64,000 bases of DNA. It comes from Glandiceps talaboti. Its lineage: Eukaryota > Hemichordata > Enteropneusta > Spengelidae. How positions within the stretch are numbered: the stretch's first letter is position 1; each line of letters opens with the position of its first letter. The position numbers and the translations under genes were made by a program. Below the pieces are notes generated by a model. The model was not told the origin of the DNA. It did no database searches and worked only from the letters and a program-made list of their open reading frames with translations. The stretch lies in NCBI RefSeq assembly GCF_964340395.1, contig NC_135552.1, positions 5,953,994 through 6,017,993 on the forward strand, written 5' to 3'. This document shows, piece by piece, positions 12,005 to 23,127 of the stretch.

Positions 12005-12975
12005 AGTTTCTATTTGTCATTTGTGTTACACACGTTTATATAACAAAACAGGGTTCAATTTTTCACACCTTGAATGGTACCCCATAATGATAAAATCAGA
12101 GATTGCCCGGTGTGTAACACTTTTATTGAACAAAACAAAGGTTGCAGACCTTAAAAAAAAAAAGCGGGGAAGGCCGGGAGCCCACAATGGCTGACAAAAG
12201 TTGTCACAGACCACGGTAGAGCAGGTAGAACACCATCATCCATTCTGTCATAATTTCAAGAAATATTTAAGAAAGAAGATGGCATCATCTATAGAAATGG
12301 TATAACCACTGAGCTTCAGTTTACCTGGAGAACTCAACGCTGATCTTCTTTGTACAATCTGTCAGAGTCTATTAAACAGGCTCCTTGAAACACCGTGTCA
12401 ACATTTATTCTGTGGTACGTGTTTGTCATTAGCGTAACAAGTTGACACCCCACTTCGGTACTTTATTAGCACGTAATGGCAATAGTGGTGAAGTGCAACA
12501 ATTGTGAGTTTGACGTGTGCTGGGAACGACTGCAAAGTCACAAATGTCACGACAGTCACCCACAGTTGTTTGTGACCGATGCACCATTGTCTCCAGTACT
12601 GGAAAAGCTAGGCACAGAAATACTAAATAGGAAACTGGACAAAGCTGGGACTGCTGTCTTCAAAAATACTAATATTGAACATTCTTCATTGTAGAAATTG
12701 GTTGTAGTACATCAGAGGCAACCTCGTATATCCAGTGACGAAGCATCAGCTGCGACTGTCAGGCAGAGATCCAGGACAATACTGCAACAGAGAAATACTA
12801 TTAGTAAAGGTTCACCAATGAGTCAGCATCTTGATGGACTAAAACAGAACAGGTCAGATATCCAAGATGTCCTCCACGAACTAAAGAAAAACAAAGTCAC
12901 CATGCTGGGTGCTGAGTTGCTGGCTCTAAAATATGACATAGGCCTGTCATGGACGGCCAACAGGAAACTCAAAAG
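12005..12975 (+). pseudogene. N-RAG middle segment: zinc motifs, RING and linker
   Basis: Directly after the LINE the frame reads CHLCY, about 20 residues to a Trp, then (after a one-base shift near 12065) CPVC, and a KKKKRGRPG patch created by a run of A. From 12342 a RING-like CTIC...CQHLFCGTC is readable but stops at a TAA before the last Cys pair. From 12476 another frame gives CNNC...LQSHKCH, equivalent in order to the zinc motif after the RING in RAG1. One in-frame TAG (12692-12694) interrupts a frame that otherwise continues to 12975, where GTAGC offers a 5' splice site. The pattern is decay of one long exon rather than many introns. Confidence 0.65.
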
Positions 12976-13048
12976 GTAGCTTCCCAACTGTCTATACTGT
13001 GAACAACCTTTTCTTAATTATTAATAATTATGACATGCATATTTGCGG

Positions 13049-16047
13049 TTCAAAAAATGGGGTTTGCAGAGTGCAGGTGAAGGAGCGATGCGAGTCCAGC
13101 AAAAACAACTGCTTGGAGACAACACGATAGCAGAAAACCTGCCCTTTGTGTTTAATTTAGACCATGGGGAAAAAGAAATAAAAGCCATCCCCTGTGTTAC
13201 TGTTGAGAGTCTGAAAGAAACGGTGTTAGCCCAGGCAGATGGATATAAGTAAGTGTGGTTTACAGTCTACCATAAATCTTTTTATCATACCAGTTAATAT
13301 TAACACAATTGGTTCAAAATGTAAACCATAGTCATAAATACTTGTTTTCTTCCCCTGTTACAGGAGCTGCAAATTAACGTGGCATGATGGCCATATACCT
13401 TGTGATGAGTTGTGGATAAATATTGGAGGGGACAAAGGCGGAGGATCATTCAAGATCATGTTCCAAATCTGTAATGTACAAACCCTGAATTCAAAAGATA
13501 TACTGTCGTAGTTGCTATCTTTGAGGCAGGAGACTCACTTCAAAATCTGAAGATGGGGCTGGGAAAATTTTCTCCACAACGAAAGGAATTAATGCTTTCA
13601 CATTGGAAGTAAGAACTTATTGCACCTTTCAAGATAACCAAATGACATTACTTGTATATTTTTTTGCTTTGTTTTTTGTTTGTTTGCAGGAGTTGTATTT
13701 CTGATACAGTAATGGTTAATTATCATAGTAGTTTCAAAAATCAATTTAATATTACTTATGACCATATATATATATATATCTTTCCCAGCGACAAGAAACC
13801 AAGAATTTTTCACTTTGGTGGTTATGAATATCTGTGCCTTGTGTATGGCCTTAGTGGACCAAGTGGTATGTATTTAACCCAAATATTATATCGTACATAA
13901 TATGTTTTACTCATCTGATAGTTCCCTGAATTTTGATTGAAACTATATTCACATTTCTACACATACATATGTTATCTCTTCTTGCTTCAAGTGTATTTAC
14001 ATTTTTAACATCTGAAAAGAATAACAAAATACTTAAAATTAATTTCATTTTTCCAGGCAGCCATTTTTGCCTATGGTGTCTAATCCCAAAGTCAGACATA
14101 TGCACACCAAAAGAAGACAGAAACTATGAGGCACGAAACCTGAAGATGCTTGAAGATGACTACACATTGCTCAAGGCTGTCGGAGGTATAATATCCAAGG
14201 CTAAACAGTACCATAATGTTATTTACCAACCTATATTTCAAATAGAACTTGATCAGGTAAAAACATATTTTGCTTTTTGACAAATATTTATTCTTATTTC
14301 ATTTCACATGCATACATATCTACATATAAACATGTATGGAAGAAACAATAAAATGTACAATGTAAAGATTACTAATATGCCATTCATTTCAGGTAATAAT
14401 TGTATCCTTGATACAATAAGTAAGTTGAATTTATTTTCTGTCTATTTCTATACATAGGTATGTGTACCAGCATTACATCTGGACCTGGGTATATACCTAA
14501 AATTCTTTAACGTGTTTGAAGTTTAGGTGCAAAACATCGACAAAAAACTTGCCTACATCTATATGGTACGCAACAATACTGGACAGACACCATTCGACAA
14601 ATACGTAGCTGCCATTGGTGAAATCAACACAATGGAAGACGTTATACATGATGTAGCTGAAAAGATTATGGCTCTTGAAGACGTTCTCCTGCACACATCT
14701 ATTGTTGATGAGGATGAACACTCAAATATCATTACAGATATCAAGGACCAGCTAAAGGATCTCATCACTGAGAAAAATGAGTTGGTAAGTATTTTTAACT
14801 GATGTTACATTATTCTGTACTCATCTTCTGCAAAAATTAGTACATGACTCATTTATTGCAGAAGATGTATACAGATAGGTACAAATTATATCGTTTTCGA
14901 TCCATGTTTAAATTGCCAATACATGTGTACATGTTGGTTTATGATTGCTGACATTTGTTTATTTATTAGTTACCTGCTACGACAGTGATATCATCTTACT
15001 TCCTTCAGTGTCTATTTTTCATTTCTACCAGGAAAAACGCTGTGATGAGAAAAAAGAAAACAACATGCTGAAACCTGTTGATGGGCCTCTTGTCAAGAAT
15101 CTAGATGTCACTCTAAAATCCTTCAGGGTGTATCAACAGGCATACCATGGCAGAAAGCTTGTTGGTAATCATGTTCACAAATGTCTCCAGGTAAAATAAT
15201 GCATTGATTTACTCCACTCCTTTAAATGAGATATAATGGTAACTGATACCACAGATAACAACAGTGAATATTTACAGTTATGTTTTTTTCTTGAAGAGTA
15301 CTTTCAATTCATTGGAAATGTGTTTGTTTTACTTTATCACAATGACAAAACAAAGAAACTTCAATGGTGAACAGAACTTATGTACAATTGAAAATCTCTA
15401 CCATAATGCAATCTTTTTCTTTTCAAACAGAATGATGACATTGCCAAATTGACTTCCTGCTTAGGTGAAGAAGTAAAAAAAGATATGTTGCAGTCCAGAA
15501 TTGGAGCATGAGGCAGATGTAGTCGCAAACAAATACAAACTGCTATTTTTGAAGTTTGGTGCATGCCATAGAATATATAGCTCATCAAAGTATCTGTCAG
15601 ATGACGAAATTAATGAGCTTGGTGAGTACAGAATGGGCATATTATCGAACTGACTTTAATGATACATCATTATCCAATTGAACTTGTAGCTGTAACATTA
15701 TTTGTATTATCATTTTAATAGTTTGAATTTTATTTTCTTCCAGAATACTACATAACTTCTTAAGATATTTTCCAAACAGCTCCATCACTCCAAAAATGCA
15801 CCTTCTGGAAGACCATGTGATTCCATGGTTAAGGAGGTGGCACTTTGGATGCGGATTCCATGTAGAACAAGGTGGGGAAGAGGTTCATGCTCAATTGAAT
15901 CAGATCAAGTCCAATATCCGTGGTCTTGCAGATGACCTCGCCATACTGGAAGCCGTGATGCGGGAGCACTGGATCAAGGTCAATCCAGCAAACCAACAAG
16001 AAGTACCAAAGATGATACCAAGGAAAAGGAAATTAAATATGAAATGA
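13049..16047 (+). pseudogene. N-RAG C-terminal exons (transposase-like region)
   Basis: Exon 13049-13248 (WGLQSAGEGAMR) ends at GTAAGT; its 3' splice site reads TTTGCG where TTTGCAG would be expected. Exon 13364-13608 holds LTWHDGHIP and GGDKGGGSFK, with a one-base shift before FEAGDS. 13690-13865 holds FGGYEYLC and YGLSG. 14057-14256 holds FCLWC and KQYHNVIYQP. 14458-14784 starts VCVPALHLDLG and has a TAG at 14524. 15032-15190 holds DGPLVKNLD and GNHVHKCL. 15431-15620 is shifted mid-exon. The last exon (15752-16047) has KMHLLEDH, VEQGGEEVH and a basic end. Conserved H, E and D residues suggest a metal-dependent nuclease-like core, but its catalytic residues are not established by this sequence. 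Confidence 0.7.
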
Positions 16048-16080
16048 ATTTAATAGTGTACAAATTATGTAATTGATGTA

Positions 16081-16086
16081 AATAAA
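16081..16086 (+). promoter_or_regulatory. Poly(A) signal of the N-RAG relic
   Basis: AATAAA lies 34 bp after the TGA at 16045-16047. From here to 17369 no gene or clear repeat was recognised. Confidence 0.5.
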
Positions 16087-17691
16087 TACTCTTCAAATTT
16101 TATTTGTATTTTTGTTCCATTTCAATATATTAGACAAGTGACAATGCTATAAACTCCAAAATTCCAATGTTTCAAATGTTGAATATTCATATTCATCATT
16201 CACTGCACTATCTGCATTACAACATGCTTACAACAACGCGATAGACACGCGTATAATTTCTCTAACGCATTGTTTATGGATCAAGTATTCAAATTTCAAA
16301 TGACGAAATGTGAAAACAAGAGAGAATGTTGACCTTTCTTGAATGAACGATATAAATCCGCTGGTACGAAATTATGTCCGGAGAAGCTTCACGTGTTCGG
16401 AACAGGCAACGCACATCCTACGAGTAACAGAAATAGCATTCCGATTTTCCAGAAAAAAACGGGAAATAGTAATTTTAACCCCTTAAAATGGCAAATTTTG
16501 CTAAAATATAGTAATTCCTGTTGGTGACCTGAACATATTTTGAGAGGAGCTACAAAATTTGTTTAACCGTAAATTGTGCACATTTCCTAACTAGAGCTGA
16601 TGGAAATCAATTGCCATACAGACAAATTGCAAGAGATTAAATCAAAGTAAATGAATAAGTACAATGTAAACTGAACTTCAAATGTTTTGCCATCATTACA
16701 TGTGGTTTGTTTTTACATCCTTTGTAAAAAAAAAAAATCGACCTACCTACCCAATGTGTCGGGTTATGTTGCCCGTTGAACAGCTTTTTTTTCTTCTGAG
16801 ATTCTAGTTTCGGCTACACGTTCAACGTGTACGCGCACGTGTGACGTAGAGATTTTGTGCTACTAAGTCGCAATTTTGACCTACTTCTCTGCGTACTGAC
16901 AAGTTTCGCGGGCGTTTCGAACGTGGCGACAGCTGTTTACACGTAAGTAGACAACATGAAATTTCTTTTAAAATTCGTTGTAAAATCATCAATAATATAA
17001 TCAAAAATGTTGATGCTTTTAGCAAGGTTGACCCTTCACAACATAATACACCTCAGTAATTTTGTTTTCCTTGATAATATATTTAAAATGCAGCCTTGAA
17101 TCTGTGGCTGCCTAGCGCCTTCATGTAACTGATTTTGCACAGAAATCACGATGCGCGATGTATGATGATGATGACATAGCTGCAATTGTCGATACTACAG
17201 GGTGATTTTATTGTGAACATACGAGATTATTCAAGTAAATATATCTGCTTAATTATTTGTCTTGTCATAATGTCGAGCCATACGGTTATTGTCATTGCAC
17301 TATTTGTCATATTACCAAAACATTAATGTAATATTTAGGCTAATCATGTAATCTATTATTGATTACAGTATGTCAGAAAAAAACCCTGTGAGGTTCACCC
17401 CAGCACTCGATATTCTCCTTCTCCAGGAAGTGCTGCTGGTGAGCCCCATTGAAAATGCTGGTGGATGGGTGAAGGTGGCAGGCGAATTTAACCTTATGTT
17501 AAAGGAGAGGTTTGGGGAGGAACAGTCCTTGGCAACACCAACCGCACTGTTAGAGAGAGGACGCAAAATCTCCTGCAAAAAATTCAGAAAGATGAGATGG
17601 AGAGTGCACGAAAGTGAGAAAGGCTTTTATTGAAATTAATGGCCACTGTACTTCACTTGAAGTTGTTGTTTTTGTCATTTTATTAATAATG

Positions 17692-17725
<34 letters not shown>

Positions 17726-18311
17726 CAATCAAATTCAGTCCAAGAATTTTTAGAAAACTTGTATGTAAGCATGTAGGGTTCTTTTTAACAAAATAAAATT
17801 ATCAAAATTATGATTTCTATATTATTATAACTATACCCATCACCACTATTGTATGTTGCTTATTACCCTTGTAAAATTGAAATTATGTAGTAACAAACTT
17901 TTAAAAACAAATTGCAGATCTGGAACAGCAGAAGAATTCAGCGAAAGAGAGCAACTATTGACAGACCTTGCCTCGCTAATAAAAAAAAAGAAGAAAGATG
18001 GAGGGAGAGTAAAAAAAGTTGAAAAGGAAAAAGACGAAGCTCTTGCCATCAGGCAGGCAGCCCTGAAGAGGAAGGAGGAGAGAGGTAGGATTCATGCTAC
18101 TTGTTATTTACACGTCGTCTTTTTGACAAGGCCAATCACAATGTATACAAAAATATTCAACTATATGTAAACAAACACAACTTCACTGAAAAGAAAACTA
18201 TCAATTCATACTTTTTAATACTTTTAATTTTGTTTCTTCCAAATATCTAATTCTTTTCGCAAGGGAAAATAACAAAGCAAGAAAAAAAATAGACTATATC
18301 TGCAAATAATA

Positions 18312-18315
<4 letters not shown>

Positions 18316-18377
<62 letters not shown>
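18316..18377. repeat. (GA)n microsatellite in coding exon
   Basis: Uninterrupted GA dinucleotides that would encode alternating Arg and Glu in the coiled coil of the Myb-like gene. Confidence 0.9.
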
Positions 18378-18380
<3 letters not shown>

Positions 18381-18458
18381 TAAATCAGCTGAAACAAGAA
18401 GAACTGGGCCTAAAGAAAGAAGAACTTGAACTTGAAAAAGAAAAGTTTAAATTAGAAA

Positions 18459-18460
<2 letters not shown>

Positions 18461-18548
<88 letters not shown>

Positions 18549-18567
18549 GAGAGAGAGAGAGAGAGAG
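18461..18567. repeat. Second (GA)n microsatellite in the same exon
   Basis: About 107 bp of GA with one GTGA interruption. Coding phase changes across it, so its present length is not a multiple of three relative to the flanking frames. Confidence 0.9.
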
Positions 18568-19037
18568 CAGACAATGGAAGCAGACAAGGCTTGGGATAAA
18601 CTCATGTTTGACATTTTAAAGGCGGCAATGGAGAAGAAGTAAATTTTTGTGTAATGGTTGTTGAGCTAAAATAATTTAATGAGCTTGTTGGTTTTAATAG
18701 GTCAATAAATTGACTTTTAAATTTTTGACCGAAATCAAAAAGTTGTGATATTATTTTTTATTTGAACAACATCCCGTCAAGACACCATAATTAATGTTCC
18801 ATCAAATATCAAAGTCTGCAAGGTCAGGGAACATTTTTCCAGATAGCACACCACCATTTCCTCTATATGGTGGTGGAATGTCTGTATCTTTCTGTACCTG
18901 GCCGACGAATATCATAGCAATTAGTGAGTTATTTAAGATGTGCACACACACACACACATATATTTGTATACATGTACATGATCAAATACAGAGAAAATGT
19001 ACATGATGGATATAGCACAATTTTATTTGAATTTCAG

Positions 19038-19232
19038 TCATTGTGCTAAAAATCATGGTAAATATTTGTTAGCACTTGCTATATTCAACTGGAAACCATT
19101 ACTTGAAAATGATAACGAAGCTGTAGATATATTCATGCTGGAAGCCAATTCAGTGAATATCAGATTCAATCCAAACATTCCAAGAATGGATTTAGGTTCA
19201 ATGACCGGTGAACAAGTGAGAGTTTCATTTCG
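19038..19232 (+). CDS. Unidentified candidate exon between the Harbinger genes
   Basis: A 195 bp open stretch is bordered by a good 3' splice site (TTTGAATTTCAG) and a good 5' splice site (CG then GTAAGC). It encodes HCAKNHGKYLLALAIFNWKP, then an acidic segment and a GEQVRVSFR end. Composition looks protein-like. I do not recognise the family. A preceding frame at 18794-18921 also ends at GTGAGT, but the phases of the two do not match. It could belong to a third gene of the element or to an older host gene. Confidence 0.3.
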
Positions 19233-19551
19233 GTAAGCTAATTTCCTTTCGCTGAATCATGCACTACTTCTACTGCTTGTACTACTAGTACTTCTAGTTC
19301 ATGCACAGGCACTTGAATTAATCTGCAGTATGTATATGTTTTTATAAGTATAGTTTATACGATTATATACTAGTATACTACAGATTGATTCTGTGCCTGT
19401 CAGTTCATGACTTTGTATTTAGTTTTAGACTGTGCTTCATTCAAATTGTTACAATGTTCACTAAGTACAGTCTAGTCAAATTCTCAATGTCCAGTTTATT
19501 CTAGGATACAAGTACTCTTCAAGGGTCATAGGATTGACTTGAAAGAAATCA

Positions 19552-20343
19552 CTAACAACCCCCCCCCCCCCCATAGCAGCATGTATGACAGTTAGTAAGG
19601 ATAGCCCCAACCGAGTACAACTTGCCAACAGGTTGAAGGAACAGTTTCAAGTTCTTTTTGTAGTCAAGGAACGCAAACGTATTTGTGATTTTACCAAAAG
19701 CCCACTCCACACTTTCTCTGACACTTGACATATCGGCATTGAAAGCTTGTTGTGCTTGTGTTACGTTGGCACCACGGAATGGACACATAAGCTGTGGTCG
19801 GACGGGGTATGCTGGGTCTCCATAGATGTAGAAGTTGCCCTCCACATCTTGGGGTAGCTGTTGTAGCTGTGCTAGTAAACCACTCTCATTTAATAGGGCA
19901 CAATCGTGACGCTTGCCTTCCATGTGACCAAATAAGCTGCAAATAATGCCGTTTGGCAACACCACACTTTGAAACTTTATAACATGAGTACGCGTATGCC
20001 CATTGTAGCATGCACGTTGAAAGACTGTAAGTCTACTGATGGGCCTTACTATGCCATCTATAAACCCAATACATTTGTTTAACGGTGCACCCTTAACAGT
20101 TACTGCATTAGAGTACAGTTGTAGGTGTTGCAAGTCCATCCATGGCTGCCTAAGTTTATGGATTAGGTGCTCAAAGTTGCCATAAATGTGATCCAGCGTC
20201 TCATTGATGATAATGGACAACTGGCTTGCTGCCCTTCCGAATACTTGCTCCAGGTCCACCAAACTATTCGGATAAGCAAGTCTTCGTAAAAAAATACACA
20301 GGGCTTCAGTCCCTGAAGTAGTAGTTTTGTCAGCGAAGACCAT
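19552..20343 (-). CDS. PIF/Harbinger (HARBI1-type) DDE transposase, partial
   Basis: The 263-codon frame carries the DDE_4 catalytic set: Asp96 in GFIDGIVRP, Asp176 in YIYGDPAYP and Glu213 in SVRESVEWAFG. An accessory RHDC motif sits at 145-148. The N-terminal helix region (TSGTEALCIFLRRLAYPN) is also typical. The protein begins just inside an exon: upstream on the minus strand GGCAG precedes ATTTACACTGCAGC, giving a few more residues, and the first exon is not identified. The C-terminus runs into a poly(G) tract (13 C on the plus strand near 19560) and ends early after NCHTCCY. Full HARBI1-like proteins are about 350 residues, so N- and C-terminal parts are missing or in other exons. Confidence 0.85.
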   Translation of the reverse strand: MVFADKTTTSGTEALCIFLRRLAYPNSLVDLEQVFGRAASQLSIIINETLDHIYGNFEHLIHKLRQPWMDLQHLQLYSNAVTVKGAPLNKCIGFIDGIVRPISRLTVFQRACYNGHTRTHVIKFQSVVLPNGIICSLFGHMEGKRHDCALLNESGLLAQLQQLPQDVEGNFYIYGDPAYPVRPQLMCPFRGANVTQAQQAFNADMSSVRESVEWAFGKITNTFAFLDYKKNLKLFLQPVGKLYSVGAILTNCHTCCYGGGGGC

Positions 20344-21980
20344 TCTTTTTGGGAGCTGCAGTGTAAATCTGCCAACCGTCCTATATCATCCCTCTGGAAA
20401 CTAATAAATTTGAAGACATTTATTATTGAAATGCATATTGAATGTAAGGCATTGTAGGAACATTTCTCTATAGGTCATATCAGCTTTGCACAAACAATAA
20501 TAAAATAGTTGATCACGAACATAAATAAATTTGAGCAATGAAAATAATGTCAATCTGTAAAAAAAAAATGACTACCGTATGATTCAGTTCTTTGTCCATC
20601 AAAAGGCTTAAACATGTACTTCACGTGCAAACTGTTCCATTCTGGTCTGCATGAGAGTCCGAGATCTCTTGAACATTAAACTGTTCAATAGGCGTCCTTG
20701 ACTTATCTCCGCTATGTCAACTAGTTGGTTCTCGTTGACCTGCAACATTTACAGCATTTGTCATATAGTCTGTATCGCTTTGCATCTATTCACAACTCCA
20801 CGCCTTCGGACGCATACTCTCCTCGTGTGATTTTCTATCCCATCACTGCAATTGATATGCTACCAGTTCCTGTTCGAGTAGAATTCCCACCTTTGTAACA
20901 AAATGAGATCGACGTCGTATTTACTACGTCACTGCCTCACGTCGGTCTGTAATGTTAACGTTATTTCTCCACACAGATCTCAATCTCTCTGCAAACTCTT
21001 TCCACTTTTACATCCGAGATCCTTGAACGTTAGGGGAATAACTCATTTAAAGTTCATGGTTAACTTGGAACAACTTTAGAAGTAGATACGAAGCAGATAG
21101 AAGGTTCTTGTCTAGGCCTAGCTGTCTCCGTCATCAGCTAACTCCCTTCTGAAGTGAAGCAATCTTTATCCCAACTTTAAATTCTTATAAACATAAATTA
21201 TACTATACTCAAATGACTGGATGATAAAATCATCAACAACATGAATGACTAGACTGAAAATTGTCCTTGCTTTAATTCAATGCAAATATTATTGACAAAT
21301 ATGAAGAGTGGCTAAACAATGTGATCGATGAGTAGTTGTCCTTCCAACTGGTCTGTAATTAGTCATTATTTGACACTGGTGAAACATAATGTTGTCATCT
21401 CCAGAAGAATACTGTTTGCGAAATGCAAGCATTGTTCAAAGCATTTATTCAATTCATGAAAGCTGAGCGATCACGATGACCTCGCGTTACACATAAAACA
21501 TCTGTTCAAATCTAAAACATCCGAGTCATACAATTGCGGAAAGTTACGAACATCGGAAAGTTGTGTTTGTCACAGTGACAGATATACTGTACATTTTTTT
21601 TATTGTACTGTTGGTAATTCTCATTTCCTTAGGGCGCCTCTCGAGGATAGAGCAAGAGATTTGTATAATAAAGTCCATTCTCTACTCAAGTCAAATACCG
21701 TATGTACTAGAGTGGTCAACACTTTGCTGGCTGGTCTTGATTTCACTTTGGAAATTTATCACCCTATGGCTACTATCCGATGTCGTGACAAGTTGCCTAA
21801 AAGCCAACGTAGGTGTCGCTGTTCACATTAGGTATGTGATGCATCAGTGCTATGGTGAACACCAAGGTACACCATCATCAAACGTGTTGTCCTGACAAAC
21901 CATGATATTACTGCATACTGATCGCAAAGACGTAGTTGCTTTAGTTTTATTTAGTCTACGTACCCTACACTAGGGAGCCT
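20344..21980. other. Gene-free stretch
   Basis: Nothing recognised apart from the likely missing N-terminal exon region of the transposase near 20590-20745. A 110-codon plus-strand frame at 21563-21895 has two hydrophobic segments but no supporting splice or domain evidence. Confidence 0.35.
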
Positions 21981-22000
21981 TCAGGGGGAGGGGGGCATAC

Positions 22001-22001
22001 A

Positions 22002-22035
<34 letters not shown>
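22001..22035. repeat. (CATA)n microsatellite
   Basis: Short CATA run, followed by G/C-rich runs (CCCCCC blocks near 22149) and phrases of the type ATGTGACCCTC that recur, inverted, near 41160-41470. Confidence 0.85.
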
Positions 22036-22037
<2 letters not shown>

Positions 22038-22243
22038 GGGCCGGGGGAAAAACAGGCTCCGGCTGTTGCGTAAAATGTGACCCTCACCCGAATTTATTAA
22101 GTGTTGAAAAGTGGCACTCCCCCAACTTTCTTTCTCTAAAACATGACCCCCCCCCCCGATCTTATCCCCCTCACACTCTGATTCTATTTTGACCACCTAC
22201 TTTCCAATTTTACTACCTACATTTAGGATAAGATCCATTCATC

Positions 22244-22315
22244 ATGTATGTATGTATGTATGTATGTATGTATGTATGTATGTATGTATGTATGTATGTA
22301 TGTTATGTATGTATG

Positions 22316-22347
<32 letters not shown>

Positions 22348-22377
22348 TGTGTGTATGTATGTATGTATGTATGTATG
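22244..22377. repeat. (TGTA)n microsatellite
   Basis: About 134 bp of TGTA repeats with two interruptions. Reading frames across it are spurious. Confidence 0.95.
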
Positions 22378-22981
22378 ATACAATGCTACGTGAGGAAAAT
22401 GGTGAAATTGAAAGCATATATGCACATAATTACTGTAAACTTACTAGGCAATCAAATAGCTCTCTAGTTTCCCTTGGAAAACATTGCTATCGTGCACGTG
22501 GTGACAGACAAAAATATGTTGCAGGGCCTAATCCCCCCCCCCCCCCCCAAAAAAAAAAAAAAAAAAAATCAATTGGTTTTTGTCTAAATATGCAATATTT
22601 TCAACTATTATACGCAATCCAGATATTCATGATGAAATCCCATTAGTTAATTTAGATTCCCATCACTCAGCAAAGTCCAAGTGTAATGCAGTGACAAGTA
22701 AAACATATGGGTTGTTTCGAGTATATGATTAACCGCAACGTTGATTTTGGGTACGACCTGTCTCAATAAATAACGCTATGCAAACATTAGAATGATGTTG
22801 TGTACACAACGTACGACTTGACCGTTTTCCAACGACTGTTTTAATCTATATGTTGCGAATACAAACAAATCAATTCTCATCAACCATTGACGTTTGATCA
22901 GATATTTGCTAAGGAACAATTTGGTTAGTAAGAAGTGCACAATGCTGTTCTCTGTCACTTTTGTGCGATGTATGTAGATAT

Positions 22982-23127
22982 TATTCCCAAACAGTTTTCT
23001 TCGTTCAGCTAAGGAAAAATACGAGTGACCTAAGAGGGCCTTTGTCACTACAAATGGCTAGACGAGTAGTGAGAAACCCTTAGGTCACGAGTGTTTTCCT
23101 GCTGAATGAAGAAACATATTACGGAAT
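22982..23127. repeat. Solo copy of a hairpin element also found in the ATP-grasp array
   Basis: This is an inverted-arm structure: ATTCCCAAACAG...TTCAGCTAAGGA...GTGACCTAAG at left and the mirror CTTAGGTCAC...GCTGAATGAA...GGAAT at right. The same hairpin, reverse-oriented and diverged, sits in intron 2 of array units B, C and D, and without its loop in A. From 23128 to 24430 nothing else is recognised. Confidence 0.6.

Larger units (their letters stand above)
8953..16047 (+). pseudogene. RAG1-N-terminal-like (N-RAG) multi-exon gene, degraded
   Basis: This is a long spliced relic. In order it reads: a RAG1-like N-terminal zinc region (CRVCG, then KHC); after a LINE insertion, CHLCY and CPVC motifs, a basic GRP patch, a RING (CTIC, CQHLFC, C) and a C-C-H-C zinc motif; then a long C-terminal region with GGDKGGGSFK, FCLWC, KMHLLEDH and VEQGGEEVH. 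Recognisable segments are 8953-9130, 12005-12975, about 13049-13248, 13364-13608, 13690-13865, 14057-14256, 14458-14784, 15032-15190, 15431-15620 and 15752-16047. Most have good GT/AG borders. Invertebrate N-RAG proteins have this architecture, and RAG1 shares the zinc-RING-zinc part. In-frame stops (12692, 14524) and frameshifts (near 12060, 13490, 15490 and 15765) argue for a pseudogene. The start is the ATG at 8953, in a good Kozak context. Confidence 0.8.
17370..18642 (+). pseudogene. Myb/SANT-like protein of the Harbinger element
   Basis: The first exon (17370 to about 17612) starts MSEKNPVRFTPALD and has Trp and hydrophobic spacing typical of the Myb/SANT-like domain of Harbinger accessory proteins. 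Exon 2 (17918-18084) begins in an SGTAEEF-EREQLL phrase and becomes a Lys/Glu coiled coil. The last exon (about 18316-18642) is a charged coil with two long GA runs translated as alternating Arg and Glu, ending in WDKLMFDILKAAMEKK and a TAA, with AATAAA at 18704. The frame before the second GA run (codon start at 18377) and after it (18574) differ by one register. The exon 1 to exon 2 phase also does not match with the splice sites I see. Microsatellite length change has probably broken the gene; correct splicing is unresolved. Confidence 0.55.
17370..20343. mobile_element. PIF/Harbinger element, coding block
   Basis: A Myb/SANT-like gene (plus) and a DDE_4-type transposase (minus) face each other about 0.9 kb apart. 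PIF/Harbinger elements are known to need exactly these two proteins: the Myb-like protein binds DNA and helps the transposase reach its target. I could not find terminal inverted repeats or the usual 3 bp TWA target duplication, so the outer limits are unknown and the coordinates cover only the genes. Both genes show damage, so the element is probably inactive. Confidence 0.6.

Noticed and set aside
21563-21895. 110-codon hydrophobic frame as a membrane protein
   Set aside because: No splice, domain or regulatory support; AT-rich DNA often gives such frames.
22189-22646. Open frames across the TGTA tract
   Set aside because: Microsatellite translation, not protein-like.
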